DNA of 35,474 nucleotides, from NCBI GenBank assembly GCA_937949945.1, contig CALFEQ010000015.1, positions 1-35,474 of the forward strand, read 5' to 3'. Every line of letters begins with the position of its first letter. The stretch's first letter is position 1. Under the pieces are notes generated by a model. The model worked only from the letters and a program-made list of their open reading frames with translations, had not been told where the DNA came from and searched no databases. This document shows positions 1 to 5,923 of the stretch, one piece after another. The stretch comes from an uncultured Myxococcales bacterium (GTDB lineage Bacteria; Myxococcota_A; Polyangia; Polyangiales; Polyangiaceae). The position numbers and the translations under genes were made by a program.

Positions 1-151
1 CCGGCGCGCTTGCGTCGGTCACCCCGTCTTCCGGAGGTGTCGCGTTTCCTCCATCGGGCGGGCCGCCGCTGCTGTAACCGGTGAAGGATCCCAACGAGCA
101 CGCCAGCGAGCACGATGCCATCGCCACCGCTGCTCTGCGAGGGAGGGCCAT
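1..151 (-). CDS. Lipoprotein, N-terminal part only (runs off the left edge)
   Basis: The minus strand from an ATG at 151 reads MALPRRAAVAMASCSLAC and then stays open to the window edge (50 codons, no stop). The first 18 residues look like a lipoprotein signal peptide: basic start, Ala-rich core and a SLAC lipobox, with the lipidated Cys about residue 18. After it comes a Ser/Gly/Pro/Asp-rich linker (GGPPDGG and similar), as is common just after the lipid anchor in myxobacterial surface lipoproteins. No functional domain is visible in the part present. The start has no Shine-Dalgarno; a TAGCCT hexamer sits 7 nt upstream, which fits a leaderless transcript. Recognition as a lipoprotein is direct from sequence; function is unknown. 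Confidence 0.6.
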   Translation of the reverse strand, partial: MALPRRAAVAMASCSLACSLGSFTGYSSGGPPDGGNATPPEDGVTDASAP

Positions 152-158
152 GATCCCG

Positions 159-164
159 AGGCTA
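159..164 (-). promoter_or_regulatory. -10-like element of a leaderless promoter
   Basis: TAGCCT on the minus strand, 7 nt before the ATG at 151. It keeps the A at position 2 and T at position 6 that matter most in -10 elements. No Shine-Dalgarno lies between it and the start. One of a set of similar arrangements in the window. Confidence 0.35.
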
Positions 165-209
165 CTCGGTTCCCCCTCGGCTTGCGACGGTGTGCGACGC
201 GCCGACTTT

Positions 210-992
210 TCACGTGCCGGGCAGGCGGCCGTAGGTCGGTGTGCTCGCGGCGGTCGTCGTCGGGCGCGCCGCGGGCTTCGCGGCGGGCTTGGCCTTCTTC
301 GGCTCGGGTCGCTTCGGCGTCGCGGCCTTGGCTTTCGCCTTGGCTTTGCCCTTGGCGTTCGTCTTCGTGGCCTTCGCCGGCGGACGTCGCGGCGTCCGTG
401 CGGGGGCGCCCTTCGCGGCGGCCGTCCTCGGCGCGATCGACGGAGTCGAGCCGTGCTTCGAAGGCTGCGTGCCAACCTCCGTCGCGGTCGAAGGATCGGC
501 TGCGGCCATCGCAGCCGCCGCGGGCATCGACGGCTGGAGCTTCGCGACCCAGCGAACCGTCGCGAAGATCCCTGCACCCATGAGGACGCTGAGCAGCGCG
601 ACGATGGCGATCTCGCGCTTCCTCTTCGTCTTGCGCGGGCTCCACGTGGGGCGGTCCTGATCGTCCTCTCGCAGTGTCTCGACGCCCTCGTCTGCGGGCG
701 CGACTCGTTCGTGCGCCTCGGGATTTTCCTGCGGTTCGACGGGCGCCGCGACGGCGTCAGGTGCAGCGGGCGAAGGCTGCACGAGGGTGGCGGTCTCTTC
801 GTCGAGACCGGCGGCTGCGCCGAGCGTCGTCCACTCGAAGGCGCCCGGAGCACGCACGGGCGTCGAAGCATCGATCCAGCCCTGCTGGAAGGCTGCATCG
901 ATCTGGTCGATCGTCATCTTGGTCGCGCCGGTCGCGAGGTAGACGTCCCAGAGCCCGCCCGTCGTCGCGTGGTCCGTCGTCGCGCTGCTCAT
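210..992 (-). CDS. GYF-like domain membrane protein with Lys/Ala/Pro-rich histone-H1-like tail
   Basis: 260 residues. I chose the ATG at 992 over an upstream in-frame ATG because GGAGAAGGGG precedes it at good spacing. Residues about 13-63 match the GYF_2-type fold: a leading Trp, a central GWID, and a closing EW before LGAAAGL. This small domain usually binds peptides or sits in bacterial membrane sensors. Residues 64-126 are an acidic, Pro-rich linker; 127-149 is a single membrane helix preceded by a basic stretch (RKTKRKR). The region after about 190 is almost only Lys, Ala, Pro, Thr and Arg, with a KGKAKAKAKA core, resembling the tail of histone H1 and able to bind nucleic acid or acidic polymers. 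Topology from the basic flank suggests the GYF domain is cytoplasmic and the tail periplasmic. The partner is unknown. Confidence 0.8.
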   Translation of the reverse strand: MSSATTDHATTGGLWDVYLATGATKMTIDQIDAAFQQGWIDASTPVRAPGAFEWTTLGAAAGLDEETATLVQPSPAAPDAVAAPVEPQENPEAHERVAPADEGVETLREDDQDRPTWSPRKTKRKREIAIVALLSVLMGAGIFATVRWVAKLQPSMPAAAAMAAADPSTATEVGTQPSKHGSTPSIAPRTAAAKGAPARTPRRPPAKATKTNAKGKAKAKAKAATPKRPEPKKAKPAAKPAARPTTTAASTPTYGRLPGT

Positions 993-1145
993 GTCTTCAC
1001 CCCTTCTCCTCACTCCCGTCCAGGAGGAAGCATTCTCCGCGCCGCCTGCGATCGGCGTGCGTTCGGCGGACCACTTGCGTGTTCTTCCGAGCAACACGCG
1101 CATTGCGCGGCGCGCAACGCGCGTCATGAGCGCGCAGCGCATGAG

Positions 1146-1286
1146 TCATCGAGGCAGCTCGTGATGCCCGTTGGACGAAGCGGCGCGCGAAACGCTCGGA
1201 GCGGAAAGTTCTTCGACCTCGCTCCGCAGCGAGCTTCTCTTGCCGAGGACCGAGGACCGAGCGGCGCGCGCGAGCGCGTCGCTCAT
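1146..1286 (-). CDS. Possible 46-residue protein overlapping the zinc-ribbon gene by ATGA
   Basis: A short frame starts at an ATG (1286) that overlaps the TGA of the upstream zinc-ribbon gene as ATGA, a layout typical of translational coupling. The product is 46 residues, basic at the start (MSDALARAARSS) and Ser-rich later. No domain or signal is recognisable. High-GC DNA gives chance open frames, so the coupling geometry is the only real support. Confidence 0.25.
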   Translation of the reverse strand: MSDALARAARSSVLGKRSSLRSEVEELSAPSVSRAASSNGHHELPR

Positions 1287-1549
1287 CCGTACCAAGCCGC
1301 CTTCGCCGACCACTCCGCGCAGCGAAGGCATTGGGCGGCGAGCCATTGGTGGCTGCATGCCGGGCAGCGGCCGGAGGTGTCGAACAGGTGCCAGAGGTGG
1401 CTGCACACGCACTGCCAGCGATCGGCCTTGCGCGGACGCCAACGGCAACGAGGACACCGGATGCGACCTTCGCGACGGTCGATCGCGCCGTCGTGCGCGA
1501 GGCCGACGATGTCCTCGAGATCCCCTCGGCGGAACGAACCTCCGTCCAC
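1283..1549 (-). CDS. Small zinc-ribbon protein with three CxxC pairs
   Basis: 88 residues from a GTG at 1549. Cys pairs at 32/35, 62/65 and 74/77, a CxC at 47/49 and His at 51, 54 and 67 give enough ligands for two zinc sites. The segment from RCPRC to the C-terminal AAWYG, with DRW, HLWHLFDT and CPACSHQW, is the style of an uncharacterised proteobacterial zinc-ribbon family; I know of no assigned role. The start is uncertain: the frame stays open upstream to a TAG, and those codons read like protein (DRTRADCYEIL), yet contain no ATG, GTG or TTG. The real start may be non-standard, or the 5' end may be damaged. It points away from the RCC1 lipoprotein gene at 1662. Confidence 0.65.
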   Translation of the reverse strand: MDGGSFRRGDLEDIVGLAHDGAIDRREGRIRCPRCRWRPRKADRWQCVCSHLWHLFDTSGRCPACSHQWLAAQCLRCAEWSAKAAWYG

Positions 1550-1648
1550 GAGGATTTCGTAGCAGTCGGCCCTCGTGCGATCGAGTCGTGCGACGGCCGC
1601 CCGAACGGCTGAGCCAGCCTCGCGATGCTACGGGGCGCCTTGCTCGCG

Positions 1649-1654
1649 TATCCT
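1649..1654 (+). promoter_or_regulatory. -10-like element of a leaderless promoter
   Basis: TATCCT, 7 nt before the ATG at 1662. No Shine-Dalgarno is present in between, so transcription would start at or next to the A of the start codon. Confidence 0.4.
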
Positions 1655-1661
1655 GCGGGCC

Positions 1662-2939
1662 ATGCACCGCTCGATCTTGCTCTTCGTCTCGTCGTGTGTG
1701 GTTGCTTGCGCCTCGAGCCCTCCGCGTGACGCGACTCCGGCAGAGGTCGCGACGAACGAGCCGACCGCGTCTGCCGGATCGACTGCGCCCGCGGAGACGT
1801 CGGCTGCGAGCGCGCCGGCGGCCGCCACGCCGAAGACCGGCGGCGACGGCGGCTCGGCCTCGAGCGCCACGGGGAAGCCGTCCGTCGTCTTGACGAAGCT
1901 CTCGAGCTCCGAGCCCGACTGCGGGCTCGACGCGGAGGGACGCGTCTGGCGGTGGACCACGGGCCACCTCGTGCAGGATGCGCCGAGCATCAAAGGGGCG
2001 AAGGCGATCTCGTGCTCGGCGACGCACTCCTGCGTCGTCGCCGAGGACGACGGCGTGATGTGCTGGGGCGAGAACATGTACGGCGCCCTCGGCGACGGGA
2101 CGGAGAACAAGTCGGAGACCCCGGTGAAGGTCGTCGGGCTCTCGTCGGTCGCGGAGGTCTTCGCGGACTTCGGGCGCACGTGCGCGCGCACGACGAACGG
2201 AGACGTCTACTGCTGGGGCGACCGCGAGTACGGAAAGGCGGGCGACGGTTACCTCGACGACAAGGCGCGCGCGAAGCCCCTCGCGGGCAAACCGCTCATC
2301 ACCGGCGCGACCTCGATCGGCGTCGGCATGATCCACGGCTGCGCGACGCACGCGGACGGGACGATGACGTGCTGGGGACAGTGCCGCCTCGGCGCCTGCG
2401 GTCTGCCGCCGAGGCCTCCGTGGATCCCGAAGCCGATGAAGGCGCCGAAGGTCAAGAACGCCGCGAGTGTCTTCGCGGGCGAGGGCGCGACGTGCGCGAT
2501 CGACAAGGAGGGCGGCGTCTCGTGCTGGGGAATCTCGCAGTACGGCATCCTCGGCGAGACGGTCACGTCGACGAAGCCGCACCCGGATCCGGTGAAGATC
2601 AGCCTGCCGGGCCCGGCGGCCGAGGTCGCGGTCGGCGTCGGAGGCCACGCGTGCGCGCGGCTGACGACCGGCGCCGTGTACTGCTGGGGGCGCAACGCGC
2701 ACGGTCAGCTCGGTGACGGCAGCACGAACGATCGCAAGGCGGCGGCGCAGGTGAAGGGCATCGAGAAGGCGACGCAGATCGCCGCGGGGAAGGAGACGAC
2801 GTGTGCGCTCGTCGAGGGCGGTCGCCTCTTCTGTTGGGGCAAGGAGCGCCTCGCGAAGAAACCCGGCGGCGCGCTCGAGGACGCCCTCGAGCCAGTGGAG
2901 ATCACCGTCGCGCCGGCCAAGGCTTCGGCGAAGAAGTAG
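1662..2939 (+). CDS. RCC1-repeat (beta-propeller) lipoprotein
   Basis: 425 residues. The start at 1662 gives a clean lipoprotein signal (MHRSILLFVSSCVVAC, lipidated Cys at 16); the longer in-frame start at 1575 would bury it. A Thr/Ala/Pro-rich linker follows to about residue 70. From there the protein repeats the RCC1 signature: a hydrophobic residue, then CWG, then a glycine- and asparagine-containing loop (GENMYGALGDG, GDREYGKAGDG, GQCRLGACG, GISQYGILGE, GRNAHGQLGDG and a final GKERL). Six blades suggest a near-complete propeller exposed at the outer membrane. RCC1 lipoproteins are abundant in myxobacteria; most have no known ligand. The methyltransferase gene starts 6 nt after the stop, so the two are probably cotranscribed. 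Confidence 0.9.
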   Translation: MHRSILLFVSSCVVACASSPPRDATPAEVATNEPTASAGSTAPAETSAASAPAAATPKTGGDGGSASSATGKPSVVLTKLSSSEPDCGLDAEGRVWRWTTGHLVQDAPSIKGAKAISCSATHSCVVAEDDGVMCWGENMYGALGDGTENKSETPVKVVGLSSVAEVFADFGRTCARTTNGDVYCWGDREYGKAGDGYLDDKARAKPLAGKPLITGATSIGVGMIHGCATHADGTMTCWGQCRLGACGLPPRPPWIPKPMKAPKVKNAASVFAGEGATCAIDKEGGVSCWGISQYGILGETVTSTKPHPDPVKISLPGPAAEVAVGVGGHACARLTTGAVYCWGRNAHGQLGDGSTNDRKAAAQVKGIEKATQIAAGKETTCALVEGGRLFCWGKERLAKKPGGALEDALEPVEITVAPAKASAKK

Positions 2940-2945
2940 GCGCCC

Positions 2946-3632
2946 GTGTCGAGCCAGGACATGCGCGACGCGCGCGAGGAGGCCATCGAACGCACGGCGC
3001 TCCGGTACGCGAGCGCGACGAAGCGGCACGGCACCCGTCACTACGTCGTCGGAAAGCTGCGGCGCGATCCGGCCACGCGTGCGATCGCGGACCTTGCGCC
3101 GCTCGGCGACGTGCTCGACATCGGCTGCGGGCGCGGGCAGCTCGACGTGTTCCTCCTCGAATGCGGCGCAGCGCGCTCCGTCCGCGGCTTCGACTGGGAC
3201 GCCGAGAAGGTCGCGCTCGCCCAGCGCGCGGCCCAGGGGCTCCCGGCGACCTTCGACGTCGGCGACGCCACGAGCGCGGAGCTCTCGCCCGCGGACACGG
3301 TCCTGCTCGTCGACGTCCTCCACTACGTCGACGTCGATGCGCAGGACGCGCTGCTCCACGCGGCCGCCGGCATGGTGCGCCCCGGAGGTCGTCTCGTCAT
3401 TCGGGAGGCCACGCGAGGGCAGGGCTGGCGCTCGTTCGTGACGGAGTCGGTGGAGCGCTTCTCGCGGCTCGTGCGCTTCAACCTCGGATCGCGGATCGCG
3501 ATCCGCGACGTCGCGCGCGAGATCGTCCCGGCGCTCGAGGCGCGCTCGATGACGTGCACCGTCGCACCGTGTTGGGACGGGACGCCGTTCGCGAACGTGC
3601 TCGTCGTGGCGACGCGCGCGCCCGCGGGGTGA
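2946..3632 (+). CDS. Class I SAM-dependent methyltransferase
   Basis: 228 residues. Motif I, the SAM-binding glycine loop, is VLDIGCGRGQLD at about residues 56-67, followed by the acidic end of strand 2 (GFDWD) and a post-motif GDATSAEL. Motif IV-like VLLVDVLHYVD and the PGGRLVIRE strand complete a Rossmann methyltransferase core. The substrate cannot be read from sequence; the form resembles methyltransferases acting on small molecules or lipids rather than the conserved RNA methylases. The GTG at 2946 lies 6 nt after the RCC1 gene with AAGTAGG upstream; an ATG at 2961 is an alternative. It sits between two lipoprotein genes, possibly in one transcript with the first. Confidence 0.85.
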   Translation: MSSQDMRDAREEAIERTALRYASATKRHGTRHYVVGKLRRDPATRAIADLAPLGDVLDIGCGRGQLDVFLLECGAARSVRGFDWDAEKVALAQRAAQGLPATFDVGDATSAELSPADTVLLVDVLHYVDVDAQDALLHAAAGMVRPGGRLVIREATRGQGWRSFVTESVERFSRLVRFNLGSRIAIRDVAREIVPALEARSMTCTVAPCWDGTPFANVLVVATRAPAG

Positions 3633-3638
3633 TAACGT
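3633..3638 (+). promoter_or_regulatory. -10-like element of a leaderless promoter
   Basis: TAACGT directly after the methyltransferase stop, 6 nt before the ATG at 3645. There is no Shine-Dalgarno in the gap. Confidence 0.3.
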
Positions 3639-3644
3639 CGTCGC

Positions 3645-4421
3645 ATGGCGACTCGTCGTTCGTTCGTCGTCGCCGCCGGAGCCACGTTCGTGTGCGCATG
3701 CGGCGCGTCGACCTCGTCTTCTCGCTCCGCCGCGCCGGCGGAGCTCGGCTCCCGAAGCGCACCCGCCTCGGACGTGAGCGCCTCTGGGGCTCCGGCCGCG
3801 CCGACGCCGGCGCACGTCGCGCTCGAGGACGCGGAGATCCTCGAGCGCGTGAAGGCGGACTTCGCCGAGTGCTACGTACGCGGGAAGAAGTCGACGCCGC
3901 AGATGATGAGCGGGAAGGTGACGTGGCTCGCCTCCGTGGACGCGTCCGGCCGGCCGACGTGCGTCGTTCCCCTCGACGACACGGGCCTCACGCAAGAGGT
4001 CGAGGACTGCATGAGCGCGCGGCTCGAGCGCGAGCGCTTCACTCCGGGCGCGCCGTGGTCCTTCGAGCTGCCCATCGTGGCGAGCGACGACGGCGTACGC
4101 CTCGGGCGCGAGACGACGGGGCCCGTCATCGAGGACGTCTCCGAGCACGGCCTGCCGGACGCGTCGGAGGTCATCTCGTCGCTCCTTCCGAAGCTCACCG
4201 ACTGCGTCCAGCCGCTCGACAAGAGCAAGGAGCTTCGCGTGATTCACGTCGGCGCGCGCGTCGGCGCGGACGGGACCGTCACGTGTGCGCTGGCGACCGC
4301 GACGAGTAGCTCCGTCCCCGAGGAAGTCCGCGACTGCACGGAGGCGGTGCTGAAGGAGGCGCGCTTCAAGGCTCCGCGCTCGGGCGTGGGGCTCGTGTCG
4401 ATCCCGATCAAGGTGTTCTGA
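3645..4421 (+). CDS. Lipoprotein with two AgmX/TonB-C-like domains
   Basis: 258 residues. The first 19 residues form a signal with an FVCAC lipobox (MATRRSFVVAAGATFVCAC), followed by a Ser/Ala/Pro linker to about residue 55. Two similar units follow. Each has a Cys early on, a GKVTWLASVDASGRPTC or VIHVGARVGADGTVTC strand pair, then a VEDCMSARLERERF or VRDCTEAVLKEARF helix and a closing strand with Pro. This is the pattern of the AgmX/PglI C-terminal, TonB-C-like domain widely found in myxobacterial motility and envelope proteins. The paired Cys in each unit could form disulphides in the periplasm. Role inferred only as envelope-associated; no partner is adjacent. Confidence 0.8.
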   Translation: MATRRSFVVAAGATFVCACGASTSSSRSAAPAELGSRSAPASDVSASGAPAAPTPAHVALEDAEILERVKADFAECYVRGKKSTPQMMSGKVTWLASVDASGRPTCVVPLDDTGLTQEVEDCMSARLERERFTPGAPWSFELPIVASDDGVRLGRETTGPVIEDVSEHGLPDASEVISSLLPKLTDCVQPLDKSKELRVIHVGARVGADGTVTCALATATSSSVPEEVRDCTEAVLKEARFKAPRSGVGLVSIPIKVF

Positions 4422-4429
4422 GCCGTCGA

Positions 4430-4486
4430 CACGAAAATTCGTGAGCTCGAGGTCTCGAGATTTCGAGAGTCGCAATTTCTTGCGAC
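4430..4486 (+). other. Three consecutive small stem-loops in the intergenic gap
   Basis: The 138-bp gap between the AgmX-like gene and the Cys-rich lipoprotein is locally richer in A and T and folds into three adjacent stems: CACGAA/TTCGTG (4430-4443, 2-nt loop), TCTCGA/TCGAGA (4453-4468, loop GATT) and GTCGCAA/TTGCGAC (4469-4486, loop TTTC). None is followed by a T-run on the plus strand. They may act as a transcript end or as a processing site; they could also be operator-like palindromes for the downstream gene. Confidence 0.4.
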
Positions 4487-4559
4487 CGCGAAGTCGGCGT
4501 AACGACCTCGAACCGGGATAGCTCTTCCGTGGCATGCGTCGTGCGAAGAGCGCGCGTCG

Positions 4560-5906
4560 ATGCGCGCCACCGAACGTTCCTTCCGAATCGCCGTCTTCCT
4601 CCCCATCGCTTCGCTCCTGCTCGTCTCCGCCGCTTGCTCGGAGGAGACGACGACCGGCGGCGCCGCCCCGACGTGCGGGAACGGCGTGCTCGACCCGGAC
4701 GAGGAATGCGAAGGCTTCGATCTCCGAGGTCAGACCTGCGACGCGCTCGGTCTCGCCGTCGGTCAGCTACGGTGCACCTCCGACTGCAAGCTCGATACGT
4801 CGGGATGCGGAGGTCTCTGCGGAGACGGCATCGTACAGCCCGGCGAGGTCTGCGACGGCACGAACCTGAACGGCGCGACCTGCGCCTCCCTCTTCGGAGA
4901 GGACACCGAGGGCACGCTCGGCTGCTCGACGGACTGTCGCTCGCTGCTCACCGAAGGCTGTCGCGGCAAAGCCCCGCTCGGCGCGCTCACCGCGTGCGAG
5001 CCCGGGGTGAGCACGTGCCCGGCGCCCACCCAGTGCGTCCCGACGGCTGCCGGCGCCTTCTGCATCGAGCCGTGCGATCTCACGGCCGCCGGCGCGTGCG
5101 GACCGGATCGCTACTGCGAGGACGTCGGCGGCGTCGGCGCGTGCGCGAGCGTCCCGACGTCGGGCATGGCGTGCACCGAGCGCAGCGGCTGCCGAGGCGC
5201 GGAGAGCTGCATCCCGACGTTCAGCGGCTCGAAGGGCACGATCTCGACGTGCGGCGTGCCTTGCCCCGCGAGCGAAGTCGGGAAGGGCCAGGGCTCCTGC
5301 CCGGCGGGCGAGAGCTGCGTCGCCGTCGCCGGCGGTCCGCTCGAGATCAGCACGACGCCGTGCACCACGGCGACGGAGGAGACCGATTGCGACGTCGCGG
5401 CGGGCTACCGCTGCGAGGGCGTCGACGTCGGCGGTGTGCCCGCGATGCGCTGCGCGCGGCCGTACGGGCAGTGCGCGCCCGTCACGCCGCTCTACCGCTT
5501 CGACGGAAGCCAGGTGCCGGACACGCTGCTCTGCGATCGCGAGCAGCCGACGCGCGGTCGCGCGAAGTGCGGCCTCGTCTCGTCGAGGCCTCTACGGAAC
5601 CCCGCGCGCGTCGAGTGCGTGGAGCACTTCCCCGGCCTCACCGCGCTCGGCGTGTGCGTCGCGTTCTGTGACGGTGTGGTGCTCGGTGGCTCCGCTGCCT
5701 CCGCGCCGCCGCCCGACGGCGAGTGCGGAGAGGGCGCGACGTGCAGGGTCCCCGACGCGCCGGAGTTCTTCGTTCCTCAAGCGGACGTCGCCGTTGCGTG
5801 CACCGAGGAGGATCGCTCGGCCTGCGCGCCGGACTTCGATCGGTGCCTGGATCTCGGACGCGGCCTCGAGTGTGCGCGCGCCGTGCGGATCTGCGTTCCC
5901 AACTGA
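4560..5906 (+). CDS. Cys-rich lipoprotein with two myxobacterial Cys-rich (DUF4215-like) repeats
   Basis: 448 residues. Signal MRATERSFRIAVFLPIASLL ends in a SAAC lipobox (Cys about 26). Residues about 38-84 and 87-135 are two repeats that start CGNGVLDPDEEC and CGDGIVQPGEVCDG, continue with TC..LG or TCASLF, and end in a Cys cluster. This is the myxococcal Cys-rich repeat that is expanded in these bacteria and found on their secreted and surface proteins. The remaining 310 residues hold many further Cys (CPAPTQCVP, CLDLGRGLEC and others), implying a disulphide-rich extracellular fold. No enzyme motif is seen. It lies 17 nt upstream of a large secreted protein, so the two are likely coexpressed. 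Confidence 0.85.
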   Translation: MRATERSFRIAVFLPIASLLLVSAACSEETTTGGAAPTCGNGVLDPDEECEGFDLRGQTCDALGLAVGQLRCTSDCKLDTSGCGGLCGDGIVQPGEVCDGTNLNGATCASLFGEDTEGTLGCSTDCRSLLTEGCRGKAPLGALTACEPGVSTCPAPTQCVPTAAGAFCIEPCDLTAAGACGPDRYCEDVGGVGACASVPTSGMACTERSGCRGAESCIPTFSGSKGTISTCGVPCPASEVGKGQGSCPAGESCVAVAGGPLEISTTPCTTATEETDCDVAAGYRCEGVDVGGVPAMRCARPYGQCAPVTPLYRFDGSQVPDTLLCDREQPTRGRAKCGLVSSRPLRNPARVECVEHFPGLTALGVCVAFCDGVVLGGSAASAPPPDGECGEGATCRVPDAPEFFVPQADVAVACTEEDRSACAPDFDRCLDLGRGLECARAVRICVPN

Positions 5907-5923
5907 GTCGAGAGGCGGAACCG

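Noticed and set aside
1146..4535. A minus-strand open frame of more than 1100 codons opposite the RCC1, methyltransferase and AgmX-like genes
   Set aside because: It is the mirror of high-GC coding sequence: Arg-, Ala- and Pro-heavy composition, no domain, and the genes on the other strand are clearly real.
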